Part shown: one piece after another, positions 45,711 to 54,958 of the stretch | Layout: each line of letters begins with the position of its first letter | How positions within the stretch are numbered: position 1 is the stretch's first letter | Source of the DNA: Schlesneria sp. DSM 10557 | GTDB taxonomy: Bacteria; Planctomycetota; Planctomycetia; Planctomycetales; Planctomycetaceae | Direction of reading: 5' to 3' | NCBI RefSeq assembly: GCF_041860085.1 | Contig: NZ_CP124747.1 | Span: forward strand, 5,479,001-5,543,000 | DNA length: 64,000 nt | Notes under the pieces: model-generated | Told to the model about the DNA's origin: nothing | The model's database searches: none | The model's input: only the letters and a program-made list of their open reading frames with translations | Translations under genes and position numbers: made by a program

Positions 45711-47240
45711 TTAGCGGGACATCAGGATTTCTTCGGTGGCGCGCGCATCTTCGGCGTATTGCTGGTCGAGTTCGACAAAGTCGACCCCCGTCAGTTCATC
45801 CAGACTGCTGGCTCGTGTTCTCGTCCGTTCGTCACTGCTGTAAAGCTGTGACAGTTGTTTGACGATGGCTTCGCGGTATCGACCGTTGTCATAGTGCATG
45901 AAGAAGCGAGCCAGCCCTGCGGCCTGCGTGTAGTTTTTGGCCAGATCGACGGAGCTCTGGAAGTCCTGCATTCCGTAGCTGGAGAATTCTCGTAACGGAA
46001 CGTAATAGCCTTTTTCCAGCAGGTTATGGCGTGCGCCGACGAAGCGGATGTATTTCGGGTCACCGAGCGAGAACGAGCCATTGCGGCTGCGGAACGACTC
46101 CATGTAGCAGGCGATGCCTTCGATGATCCAGAAGTGACTTCGCTCACTGATCGTGCGATTGACGTTGTTGCTTTCGAAGAACAACTGATGTGTCGCCTCG
46201 TGGAACAGAGTTCCTTCGTTGTCATTCATCGGGTCATGATAGAAGTGGGCGACCTTGTCGCTGGTCATGTAGACCCCGTTGGTCTGGTCGATGGAAGGGA
46301 AGAACTTCCTCAGCCGATTGAGATACTCTTCGCGCGTTCGATAGAAATGGACGGTGTAGGGTTTGTCGACCCGGACAGACTTGGCCGTGCCGTCGAAGAC
46401 TTTTTGAAGTTGTTCGGGCGTGTGGAAGAATCCCGCAAAGGTTTCATGGAAGACACCGTAGAAATCTTCCAGCGCCTTTCCCATTGCGACTCCCTGTTCC
46501 AGGCTGACGTTGGTCTTGATCTGGTAGTGGTCCGTGCGAATTTCCCAGGCGGATGAGAAGTCACGGCGGAGTTCTTTTTCTTTTTCGGCCGAGATCCAGC
46601 GGTCTTTGAATTTCCGCTCGCCAGCGATGTATCGGTCGACGTGAGCGCGGGGAAGCCAGCCGAATTCTTCATTCCAGACGTTGCCTTTGGTGACGATCTG
46701 ACTGAAGGCGAAGGGAGTGACCCATTCTTTGCCGAGGCGGACAAACCCGAGGATCTTACGAACCTGGGCGTGGTCGGGATCGTGGATGGCGGCTTCGCGA
46801 ACCAGGTTATAGGCATACCCGGGAAAGCCCTGATGAAGTGCGCCGCGAGACTGCTTGTAGAGGTCTTTGGCGTATTCGCTTTCCAGGTTACGGAGCTGCG
46901 TCTGCCAGTATCGTTCGTCCCCGACCACTCCTGCTGGAATCTCAGGTCGCACTTCGGTGGGAAGTTTGTCGACGCGCAAAGACTGCGAATCGGGAACGAT
47001 GATGCGCGACCGGATCAGTTCAGCAGCTTCGGTGAGGGACTTTCCGTCGCAGAAGACGGCGAGCTTTTCGAGCTGCTGTGAGAATTCGCGGAATCGTTCC
47101 TGATGTCGATCCTGGATGACCTGCAACGTGGTGCGCGTTCGGGGTGATTCCGCGATGCTTTTCACCGGCGAGCTGGCGAAAAGAAAGGTGCAGAAACCGA
47201 CGAGACTTACCATCCGTCCGATGTGCAGCAACAAGTTCAT
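45711..47240 (-). CDS. secreted DUF1570 metallopeptidase-like protein
   Basis: The 509-residue protein has a signal sequence (MVSLVGFCTFLFASSPVKSIAES region). A helical N-terminal half (about 40-180) includes DRHQERFREFSQQLEKLA. DUF1570 starts near 230 and carries the zinc motif HEATH at about 345-349 in GTLFHEATHQLFFESN. FWIIEGIACYMES follows, whose glutamate is the likely third ligand. The gluzincin-type arrangement predicts peptidase activity, not demonstrated for the family. The ATG at 47240 was chosen; an in-frame TTG at 47252 is possible. It converges on the FG-GAP gene, with 19 bases between stop codons. Confidence 0.85.
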   Translation of the reverse strand: MNLLLHIGRMVSLVGFCTFLFASSPVKSIAESPRTRTTLQVIQDRHQERFREFSQQLEKLAVFCDGKSLTEAAELIRSRIIVPDSQSLRVDKLPTEVRPEIPAGVVGDERYWQTQLRNLESEYAKDLYKQSRGALHQGFPGYAYNLVREAAIHDPDHAQVRKILGFVRLGKEWVTPFAFSQIVTKGNVWNEEFGWLPRAHVDRYIAGERKFKDRWISAEKEKELRRDFSSAWEIRTDHYQIKTNVSLEQGVAMGKALEDFYGVFHETFAGFFHTPEQLQKVFDGTAKSVRVDKPYTVHFYRTREEYLNRLRKFFPSIDQTNGVYMTSDKVAHFYHDPMNDNEGTLFHEATHQLFFESNNVNRTISERSHFWIIEGIACYMESFRSRNGSFSLGDPKYIRFVGARHNLLEKGYYVPLREFSSYGMQDFQSSVDLAKNYTQAAGLARFFMHYDNGRYREAIVKQLSQLYSSDERTRTRASSLDELTGVDFVELDQQYAEDARATEEILMSR

Positions 47241-47608
47241 CTCGATTCTCAAATTCCATCAGCCGTACGACAGTCGCGCAATCATGTCCCAGCAAGTCGG
47301 TTCATTCTAGAGAACGTCGCCGAGTCCTGATAGACGAGTTGTCTGGTGCAACAGTGTGCAACCGGACAGCACGCGGGTGGGACGAATTGGCATCGTCGAT
47401 GTGATCGAAACCGGCGAGTTCAACATCCATCCGCGAGAGATCACCGCCGCCACTCGTGGGACGGTCCGCCGGCCATGATCGCGGGTCGGCGGACATCCGG
47501 AGTGGACACCCCTGTTGTCGGAAATGGCAACTTCGATTAAAAGCCATCTATTCGAGATCTTTCTCGATGGCACATTAACGATCACGCAGACGGCGAAAGG
47601 ACGCGCCG
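47241..47608. other. divergent intergenic region
   Basis: 368 bp between the DUF1570 gene (minus) and the GT-C gene (plus). No clear promoter or repeat was seen. AAAGGA about 8 bases before 47609 is the ribosome binding site of the GT-C gene. Confidence 0.35.
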
Positions 47609-49345
47609 ATGAAGACATTGTGGCAATGGTTTGCCGGAGAGCAGCCCGCCCAGACCGGTCACCAGACCTCTCCGCTCGGTTTTGCGGGGGACGTGGGTGA
47701 AACGGCGTCGGTCACCATTCCTAATCGACTTTCACTCAGTCGCCTGCTCGGCTTGTTTCTCTTGATCGGATTTCTTGCGCGGGCGATCCGGTACTACCTG
47801 TGCTTTCCTTTGTGGGATGATGAGAGCTTTCTCTGCGTCAATTTCATCAACCGCAACTACGCCGAACTTTTGAATCCTCTGGACTATCATCAGGTTGCGC
47901 CCGTGCTGTTTCTGTGGGCCGAACGGGCCTGCGTGCAAATGTTTGGCTTCTCGGAATACGCACTCCGGGTGGTCCCTTTCGTCTGTTCGCTACTCAGTCT
48001 GGTCCTGTTTCATCGGGTGGCTCAGCGGCTACTTTCAGGACCCGGGCTGTTGTTCGCCGTGGCGATCTTTGCAGTGTCCTATCCCGGTATCCGTTACGGA
48101 GCCGAGGCCAAACCGTACGGCACTGACCTGTTTCTGTCGCTTGGCATCCTGGCATTGGTCGTCGAATGGATTGAACGACGCGATCCGCGAATTCTGTGGG
48201 GTTTAGCGGCACTGATGCCGCTGGCGCTGGGGGCCTCGTACCCTGCGGTCTTCACCGGAGGTGGCTTGAGTCTGGTTGTGGGCAGTCTGCTGCTGGCTCA
48301 ACGTGGAAGCCGGGCTGAGTGGTTGAGCTGGGTGGGCTGGAATGTCTCTCTCGTATTGAGCTTCGGTGTCTGGTTCACGCTTGTGGGGAAAGTCCAAAGC
48401 GGGGCAGAAGCGGAGTTTATGGGCGAGTACTGGAAGCAGAACTTTCCACCTGTCCGCCAGCCCCTGGAACTGCCTTACTGGATGCTGAAGACTCACGCGA
48501 GTGACTTTCTGGCCTATCCGTTAGGCGGGCCGAAATGGGCCAGCTCGCTGACGTTGTGCTTGTGCCTGGCAGGGTTGTGGCGACTGGTGTCGCAGCGCCG
48601 GTCTGTCTGGCTGGGACTGCTGCTGGGGCCAGCGGGTCTTCACTTTCTGGCGGCGGCACTGCAAAAGTATCCGTACGGCGGTCATGTTAAATTTTCGCAG
48701 TACCTGGCACCCATGATCTGCTGTCTGGCAGCGGTCGGGATTGTTCAACTGCTCGACTTGCGGACGCGGTGGGGTTACTCGGCAAAAACCGGGTTCGCCT
48801 GGGGGGCCGTGATTCTGGCGGCAATTGGTTTTGGCGACATCGCTCGAGACCTGGTCAGTCCTTACAAGACGCGATCCGATGAACGGGCTCGCGCGTTCGC
48901 ACAGGCCTTCTGGCCGGGGACTCACTTTGCCGAGGAAGTCGTTTGCCTGAAAAGCGACTGGGGATTGGACTTTGTTCCGGAGCAGCATCAGGAACTGAGC
49001 TGGTCGGCCCACTACTACTGCAACCGGGCCATCGAAGTCAGTCGTGGCCGCTTGCGCTCAGGCGACGAGAGTCGAGTGACGGTCGATCGACCGCTTCGCT
49101 GCGTTCTCTACCGGGAAGACCGATACGCGCTTGATCGTTCCGGGCTGGAAAACTGGCTGCAGGGAATGCAGGAACGATATGAGCTGGTCGGACGTGAAAG
49201 TGTTCCGCTTCCTCGTCGTGCCAAAGATGATCGCCGGCTGGTGACCATGGAGTACGTCGATTCCTACCGGTTTGTTCCTCGAGCCGATTCGCGTCTGTCG
49301 ACGCCGCTTCCGACGGCGGACGGGCGATTGAATCCCGCGAGGTAG
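47609..49345 (+). CDS. GT-C (GT39/ArnT-like) membrane glycosyltransferase
   Basis: The 578-residue protein has a cytosolic N-terminus (1-42). About ten membrane segments follow, starting LLGLFLLIGFLARAIRYYL, then the acidic loop PLWDDESF after the first helix, the hallmark of GT-C enzymes that use polyprenyl-phosphate sugars. HQVAPVLFLWAE and YPGIRYGAEAKPYGTD are also typical. A soluble domain occupies about 440-578. It probably transfers a sugar to a lipid or protein outside the cytoplasmic membrane. The next gene, asparagine synthetase, starts 60 bases later on the same strand. Confidence 0.85.
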   Translation: MKTLWQWFAGEQPAQTGHQTSPLGFAGDVGETASVTIPNRLSLSRLLGLFLLIGFLARAIRYYLCFPLWDDESFLCVNFINRNYAELLNPLDYHQVAPVLFLWAERACVQMFGFSEYALRVVPFVCSLLSLVLFHRVAQRLLSGPGLLFAVAIFAVSYPGIRYGAEAKPYGTDLFLSLGILALVVEWIERRDPRILWGLAALMPLALGASYPAVFTGGGLSLVVGSLLLAQRGSRAEWLSWVGWNVSLVLSFGVWFTLVGKVQSGAEAEFMGEYWKQNFPPVRQPLELPYWMLKTHASDFLAYPLGGPKWASSLTLCLCLAGLWRLVSQRRSVWLGLLLGPAGLHFLAAALQKYPYGGHVKFSQYLAPMICCLAAVGIVQLLDLRTRWGYSAKTGFAWGAVILAAIGFGDIARDLVSPYKTRSDERARAFAQAFWPGTHFAEEVVCLKSDWGLDFVPEQHQELSWSAHYYCNRAIEVSRGRLRSGDESRVTVDRPLRCVLYREDRYALDRSGLENWLQGMQERYELVGRESVPLPRRAKDDRRLVTMEYVDSYRFVPRADSRLSTPLPTADGRLNPAR

Positions 49346-49405
49346 CCACGTGAGATGCGTTTGTTCAACTCAATTCCTCTGGCCCGACTCAAAGATTGAG
49401 TTTCT

Positions 49406-51361
49406 ATGTGTGGCATCGCCGGTCTCATCAGTTTGAACGACATGCCGGTGGAATCGGATTCGATCCGGCAGATGGTCGTCGCTCTCAAGCACCGTGGCCC
49501 CGACGCGCAGACGATTCATGTCGACGGGCCGGTCGCTCTGGGACATGCCCGGCTCTCGATTATCGATCTGGCCGCAGGACATCAGCCACTCTTTAACGAA
49601 GATCGGTCGATCGCGGTCGTCTGCAATGGCGAGATTTACAACTATCGTGAATTGCGGAGCCAGCTTGTTCAGCGGGGCCACCAGTTTCGGACCGGAAGTG
49701 ACTGCGAGGTTCTCACGCATTTGTGGGAAGAACGTGGTGGCGGGATGGTCGATGAGTTGCGCGGGATGTTCGCGTTCATCCTGTTCGATCGCCGCCGGGG
49801 AATTGTGTTTGGGGCTCGTGATCGGTTTGGTCAAAAGCCGCTGTTCTACGCCCGGTCTGAAAACCGGATTGCGTTTGCTTCGGAAATTAAGGGACTGCTC
49901 GTCCTGCCCGACGTTTCTCGAGAACTGGATCAGCAGGGACTCGACCAGTTCCTGTTTCACCAGTACGTTCCTCAGCCTCGCACACTGTTTGCGGGGATCA
50001 AGAAACTCGCCGCAGGAAGCTGTTTTGAAATTCAGGTCGCTCCCGACTTGCTCGACGAGTCTCTTCTGACGGCTGGCTCGCCCGATTTGGCGGCCGGGGA
50101 CCGATTCCGCGTGAGCTCGGTGCGAGACCGATTTGCCATTCGCAGCTTCTGGCGTCCGGAGATCCAGCCGGATCGAGCACTGTCGGATGCTGAGCACCTG
50201 GACCGAGTGGATCGGGCCGTGGCGGATGCGGTCGAGAGTCATCTTGTGGCGGACGTCCCGGTGGGTGTCTTCCTGAGTGGCGGGATCGATTCAAGCCTGA
50301 TCACAGCCCTGGCAGCTCGAGCCACGGGCGAACCGCTGCAGACATTCTCCGTCTCGTTTCCGGGAAGTGAACATGACGAGGCCCCTTACGCTAAGGCGGT
50401 CGCAGAGCGCTTTCGGACCCGACATCACGAGATTCCCTTCCAGCCGGCTGACATGAAAGCGGTGCTGGTGTCCGCGGCGACACTCTTCGATCAACCGCTG
50501 GCGGATATGGCGGTTCTTCCCCTGATGGCGTTGAGTCAGGCGGCGTCTGAGCACGTGAAGGTGGTTTTGACGGGGGACGGCGGGGACGAACTCTTTGCCG
50601 GTTATCGCAAGTACAAGCGAATGGCGGGAATTCCCGGTCGGTACCGCTGGGTCCAGCGAGCCAGTTCGGAACTGTTTCCCATTCCTCACCTGGCGGCTTG
50701 TCGTCCTGACCGGCTCGGTTTGCGAAAACTTCAAGCGCGGCTGGCGATGGCAGTCGCACCTGCTTGTCGCAGTCAGTACCAGCGGCAAAGCTGGGAAGGG
50801 TGGGAGCGGCATTCGTTGTATCAGCCGGAACTGACGGAGAAACTGGCGGGCCGGTTTGAAGCGCTGGATGAGGTGGATCAGGCAGAAACCTCGATGCTCG
50901 ACCCGCTCAATCTGGCATTGCGCCAGGATCAGGGGACTTGCCTGGCTGACCGGTTGCTGCTGAAAGGGGACTACGCGACGATGGCATCGGGGCTTGAAGC
51001 ACGGGCCCCGTTGCTCGATCATCTCCTTGCGGACGTGGCGGGGCGACTCCCCCTGCATTTGAAGGCGACGTCCCAGACGACGAAGGTGGCACTGCGGGAG
51101 ATTGCGCGACGTTATCTGCCTGCCGAAATTATCTCGCGTCGGAAGAAGGGATTTTCGATGCCACTGGACCGGTGGTTCCGCGGAGAACTGGCTCAATGGA
51201 CGCGGCAATGCCTGATTGATGACTCTGTCACGCTTTCTCGCTATTTTCAGCGTCAGGCGGTGGAACGTCTGCTGGCAGAACATGCCGCGGGGAAAAACCA
51301 TGTGGCGCGAATTCATACGTTGCTGACATTTGAACTTTGGTCGCGGGCCTACGCCGCATAA
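49406..51361 (+). CDS. asnB: asparagine synthetase (glutamine-hydrolysing)
   Basis: The 651-residue enzyme has catalytic Cys2 (MCGIAGLIS) and a class II glutaminase domain (1-210, with LKHRGPDA, HARLSIIDL and CNGEIYNYRELR). The synthetase domain has PP-loop LSGGIDSSL near residue 290, TFSVSFPGSEHDE and LTGDGGDELFAGY. Length and motifs match the AsnB group that includes both primary asparagine synthetases and amidotransferases in polysaccharide loci. Its position between a GT-C enzyme and a phosphopantetheinyl transferase favours the latter use, but this is inference. An insertion near 205-255 (SPDLAAGDRFRVSSV) is not typical. Confidence 0.93.
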   Translation: MCGIAGLISLNDMPVESDSIRQMVVALKHRGPDAQTIHVDGPVALGHARLSIIDLAAGHQPLFNEDRSIAVVCNGEIYNYRELRSQLVQRGHQFRTGSDCEVLTHLWEERGGGMVDELRGMFAFILFDRRRGIVFGARDRFGQKPLFYARSENRIAFASEIKGLLVLPDVSRELDQQGLDQFLFHQYVPQPRTLFAGIKKLAAGSCFEIQVAPDLLDESLLTAGSPDLAAGDRFRVSSVRDRFAIRSFWRPEIQPDRALSDAEHLDRVDRAVADAVESHLVADVPVGVFLSGGIDSSLITALAARATGEPLQTFSVSFPGSEHDEAPYAKAVAERFRTRHHEIPFQPADMKAVLVSAATLFDQPLADMAVLPLMALSQAASEHVKVVLTGDGGDELFAGYRKYKRMAGIPGRYRWVQRASSELFPIPHLAACRPDRLGLRKLQARLAMAVAPACRSQYQRQSWEGWERHSLYQPELTEKLAGRFEALDEVDQAETSMLDPLNLALRQDQGTCLADRLLLKGDYATMASGLEARAPLLDHLLADVAGRLPLHLKATSQTTKVALREIARRYLPAEIISRRKKGFSMPLDRWFRGELAQWTRQCLIDDSVTLSRYFQRQAVERLLAEHAAGKNHVARIHTLLTFELWSRAYAA

Positions 51362-51397
51362 GATACTTCCGAACCTGTTCGCCTATTTCCGGATTCT

Positions 51398-52165
51398 GTG
51401 GTGTCCACTTTGGTTAACTCTGACTGGCTGCCAATTTCATTGCCCCTGGAGTTGTCAGCGGACGTGGTGCATGTCGTCCGTCTGAAACTCGATTTGCCCC
51501 TTGAGCATTGGCTTCCGTTCAGTGACGTCCTGTCCGAAGAAGAACGTCAGCGGGCAGCCCGTTTTCGCTTCGACGAGCCACGGCGGCAATTTGTGACCTG
51601 CCGGGGAACCTTGCGGAAGCTGTTGGGAAGCCTTTGCCGGATTTCACCGAATGCCATTGAATTTCAGTATGGCCCACATGGTAAACCCGGGTTGATGGTC
51701 CGCCAGGCGGACTCGCGGATTTCCGAACTCCAGTTCAGCGTGTCGCACTCGGGGTCTTTGGGCCTGATCGCCCTTTCCGTTGGCAAGGCGGTGGGCGTCG
51801 ACGTCGAAGAATTCAGTCCTGCGGTGAAGCACCATCAACTGGCCGAACGGTACTTTGCACCGCCCGAGGCGCAGGAACTGAAGCGTCTTCCGGCCGAGCT
51901 TCAGTTATCGGGGTTCTACCGCGGATGGACGTGCAAAGAAGCTTATATCAAAGCGCTGGGGACAGGGCTGTCTCATTCGCTGAGCAGCTTTCAGGTGACG
52001 ATTGATCCCGCTCGTCCCGCGTCGTTGTGCCACATCGACGGAAAACCGCGTGAGCCCGACCGCTGGACGGCGATGGCACTGGATGTCGGCGCGCGTTACG
52101 CGGCCGCACTGATGATCGCCGAACCAAACTGTCGCGTGCAGTGCTGGGACTGGTCTGTCACCTGA
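51398..52165 (+). CDS. 4'-phosphopantetheinyl transferase (Sfp type)
   Basis: The 255-residue protein transfers phosphopantetheine from CoA to carrier proteins. Sfp-type motifs are present: FSVSHSGSLGLIALS, VGVDVEEF with magnesium ligands near 132, and WTCKEAYIKALGTGLS near 177. RFRFDEPRRQFVTCRG is the conserved N-terminal block. Sfp-type enzymes serve fatty-acid, polyketide or non-ribosomal peptide carriers; no carrier protein gene is in this window. The start is GTG at 51398, with a second in-frame GTG directly after it. It follows asnB by 36 bases, so an operon with it is likely. Confidence 0.92.
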   Translation: MVSTLVNSDWLPISLPLELSADVVHVVRLKLDLPLEHWLPFSDVLSEEERQRAARFRFDEPRRQFVTCRGTLRKLLGSLCRISPNAIEFQYGPHGKPGLMVRQADSRISELQFSVSHSGSLGLIALSVGKAVGVDVEEFSPAVKHHQLAERYFAPPEAQELKRLPAELQLSGFYRGWTCKEAYIKALGTGLSHSLSSFQVTIDPARPASLCHIDGKPREPDRWTAMALDVGARYAAALMIAEPNCRVQCWDWSVT

Positions 52166-52174
52166 ACGACCGAC

Positions 52175-53218
52175 TCAGTTCTTCTGTTTGACGTGTGAGT
52201 TATAAATCAGGAATGCCAATGGGATACCGATGATCACAGTCGAAACGTAAGGGAAGTACTCCATGAAGCGGGGGAGGAAGTGCTTGTAGAGACGGTCCCA
52301 CAGGATGAACGTGTCGAGCAATGCAGGTCCAGCGATTGCCCAGCACATGAAGATCATTCCCAGTTGCTTGCGCTGAGCCTTCTCTTCCTCTGAGTACTCG
52401 ATCGCTTCCGGCTTACTTTTCGTCTTAACGGCTTTCTGGTCCGGAGAGGACTTTTTGCTCCCTTTGGAACCCTTGGCGGGTTCGGCGACTTCTTTGCGCA
52501 TCCCCGGGGCGTAGTTCGCCGCGATCGCCTGATTGATCGACTTGCCGGAGGCGATGACCGGACGGATCGGCTTGCCGAACCGCAACCGGACTTCATCCTC
52601 GAGTTCCGAGTCGGGTTCATCCGCGCAAGCAACGACCACTGCAGTTTCGTCAATGAACAGTGGCAGACAGTTATGCCGACGAACAACGTTCTTCGGAACG
52701 GCGTCCATCGCATCATTATCCGGGACGAGGTCCGCCAGATCGACGTACGATCGACCGAGTTCGTTGGCGTAAGCTCGCGCGGCGGTCTCGTGATCGACCA
52801 TTTTCAACTGCACGACCGCATCGCGCAGTGAGAGTCCTGTTCGGTCCGCGTGTGCTTTTGCTTCGCGTGCCTGGTCAGAGGTGATGACCTTTTCATCCTG
52901 CAGATAGGATGTCATGGGACGACGTCCAGTTTCGTCCCGATCATCGATGACGCGTCCCAGACTGCGATCGTATTCCTGCTTCAGTTCCTCATCGGTGAGG
53001 CAGAGCATCGCCTTCGCCAGCTCATTCAGGAGCGACTGCGATTCAATGGAGTACTGTCCGGAGGCGTATTTCCGGACGTGCAGATTCAGCTTCTTGTAGT
53101 TCTTCCGGATCTTGTCAGAGTCGTCTTCAAACTGGACAAGCCGGAGCAGCTGGTAATTGTTTGGCGGTCGCTGGTCCTCGGGGATCCCTAACCATTCTTT
53201 GTAAACGTCGATCGCCAC
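52175..53218 (-). CDS. J-like / MshEN-like domain membrane protein
   Basis: The 347-residue protein begins with a J-like domain of planctomycetal type (about 5-90: VYKEWLGIPEDQRPPNNYQL, then ELAKAMLCLTDEELKQEYD). It lacks the HPD motif needed to stimulate Hsp70 in classic DnaJ. Residues 103-237 resemble the MshEN (GspE N-terminal) domain, which binds c-di-GMP in some ATPases: GLSLRDAVVQLKMVDHE, LGRSYVDLADL and PLFIDETAVVVACADE. A Lys/Ser-rich linker (245-285) leads to two membrane segments (287-307 and 322-341). The GTG start at 53218 has a strong AGGAGG 7 bases upstream. It lies 165 bases downstream of the Hsp70 gene on the same strand. Confidence 0.85.
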   Translation of the reverse strand: MAIDVYKEWLGIPEDQRPPNNYQLLRLVQFEDDSDKIRKNYKKLNLHVRKYASGQYSIESQSLLNELAKAMLCLTDEELKQEYDRSLGRVIDDRDETGRRPMTSYLQDEKVITSDQAREAKAHADRTGLSLRDAVVQLKMVDHETAARAYANELGRSYVDLADLVPDNDAMDAVPKNVVRRHNCLPLFIDETAVVVACADEPDSELEDEVRLRFGKPIRPVIASGKSINQAIAANYAPGMRKEVAEPAKGSKGSKKSSPDQKAVKTKSKPEAIEYSEEEKAQRKQLGMIFMCWAIAGPALLDTFILWDRLYKHFLPRFMEYFPYVSTVIIGIPLAFLIYNSHVKQKN

Positions 53219-53383
53219 CGGCGAACCTCCTGTAATGGTCAGCGTTCACAGGGGGAGGGCGACACATTTTCACTGCGACAACGACACTCGGCTGACGGCA
53301 TTTCAATGATCCGTCCTGTCGCTCATCCGTGAAAATGGGTCTGCCCGCCGCGTTCTCCGTGCACGATGACCCTGTGTGATGTG

Positions 53384-54958
53384 CTATTCGACCTGGTAGT
53401 CTCGCGCCAGTTGTTCGAAGTTGTTGATCCCCTGATCGGAGAGACCCGAACTGCGTACGATTTCGGTCTTTGCAACGCGATTCCCGGTCAGTTCCTTGGC
53501 CGAGGCATGGATTCGACCGTTGGCATCGTAGCTGTAGGTGATTTCCACGGGGGAATTGGCGGGCAGATTGGGGGGCAGACCCACAATCTGGAAGTCGCCA
53601 ATTTGCGTACAGGCTTCAGGATCACTCGCGTCCCCTTCCAGAATGTAGACGTGGATCGTCTTCTGGTTGGCCGAGTTGGTGACGAATCGCTGGCTGACGC
53701 TGAAGGGGATCGCCGAGTTTCTCGGGATCATGATGTGGTTGATCTTCCGAGTGCGGTCCTCTGGGCTGGAAACCTTGACCCCCAGTGAGTGCGAGTTGAC
53801 GTCGGTCGTCTGGACCGATTTCAATCGCGCGGTTACGAGTTCGCTCAGACCTTCGATCCCACGATTTTCACGTGCTTCCAGAATTGCGGCATGGATGGCT
53901 GCCCCCTGGGCGACGGCTTCTTCGGGGCGAAGTTCACGCGAAGGTGTCCGTCCGCAGATCTCGGTCAGCATCGATTCGACCGAAGGCATGTAGGTCGAAC
54001 CACCGACGAGCACGACTTCATCGAGGATCGATGGGTCGACGCCAGCTTGCTGAAGAACGAGCTCTGTCGTGTCGCGTGTACGCTGCAGCAGGTCGGACGT
54101 CATTCGCTCGAAATCTTTGCGAGTGAACTGCAGCGTCAGCGTCTTGCCGTGGAAGTAGACCGACAGCGGGACCTGATTCTTGGTACTGAGAGCCCGCTTG
54201 GCGTCTTCGCACTCGACCGTGAAGTTACGAATGGCTTCGGGGTCGGTTCGTGGGTCATCGTTAAACTTGCGGTAGAACTGTTCTGCGACGTGGTCGGTGA
54301 TTCGCTTGGTCCAGTCGATCCCCCCCAGCATCACGTCGCCGTCGGTTGCCAGTACGCGGAACTGTGTCGGCGTGTAGCGAACCACCGTGACGTCGAAGGT
54401 TCCCCCCCCCAGGTCGTAAACGAGAATCGTCTTGGAATCTTGCTTGAGGTCAGCGCGACCGAGTTCACCCTTCATCCAGGCGTAAGCGAGCGTCGCGGCA
54501 GTTGGTTCGTTAATGATGTCGACGACATTCAGGCCAGCAATGCGACCGGCGTCCTGGGTGGCCTTGCGACGAACGTCGTTAAAGTAGTACGGGACGGTGA
54601 TCACGGCGTTAGCGATGGGGCCGATCGACTTTTCTGCGTCCTGCTTCAGCTTCTTGAGCACCAGAGCCGAGATGAATTCGGCGGTCAGCTTCTTGTTCTG
54701 GTAAACGACAAAGTAGTCTTTGTTACCCAGTTGTCGCTTGATCGCCTCGACGATGTGGTCAGGTGCTTCCTGCGAGATGCGCTCGAACGTGGGACCCACG
54801 ACGACACCGTCTTCACCCAGTAACACGACCGACGGAGTAATGTTGCGCCCGTCTGCGTTCAGCAGTGAGACCGGCTGACCATCTCTGGTGAGCTGTGCAA
54901 TCGCCGAGTATGTCGTCCCCAAATCGATGCCGACTGTCTGTCCTGCAAGAAATTTCAT
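53384..54958 (-). CDS. short Hsp70 (DnaK-like) chaperone
   Basis: The 524-residue protein has a complete Hsp70 nucleotide-binding domain: VGIDLGTTYSAIA, VITVPYYFNDVRRKATQDAG, IINEPTAATLAYA, LVYDLGGGTFDVTVV and VVLVGGSTYMPSVESM. The substrate-binding beta domain follows (about 385-500, with VTARLKSVQTTDVNSHSLGV). It ends shortly after (NNFEQLARDYQVE), so most of the helical lid and the EEVD-like tail of 640-residue DnaK are missing. It is probably a specialised paralog, not the main chaperone. Its likely partner is the J-like membrane protein encoded downstream. No GrpE or DnaJ gene adjoins it. Confidence 0.92.
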   Translation of the reverse strand: MKFLAGQTVGIDLGTTYSAIAQLTRDGQPVSLLNADGRNITPSVVLLGEDGVVVGPTFERISQEAPDHIVEAIKRQLGNKDYFVVYQNKKLTAEFISALVLKKLKQDAEKSIGPIANAVITVPYYFNDVRRKATQDAGRIAGLNVVDIINEPTAATLAYAWMKGELGRADLKQDSKTILVYDLGGGTFDVTVVRYTPTQFRVLATDGDVMLGGIDWTKRITDHVAEQFYRKFNDDPRTDPEAIRNFTVECEDAKRALSTKNQVPLSVYFHGKTLTLQFTRKDFERMTSDLLQRTRDTTELVLQQAGVDPSILDEVVLVGGSTYMPSVESMLTEICGRTPSRELRPEEAVAQGAAIHAAILEARENRGIEGLSELVTARLKSVQTTDVNSHSLGVKVSSPEDRTRKINHIMIPRNSAIPFSVSQRFVTNSANQKTIHVYILEGDASDPEACTQIGDFQIVGLPPNLPANSPVEITYSYDANGRIHASAKELTGNRVAKTEIVRSSGLSDQGINNFEQLARDYQVE

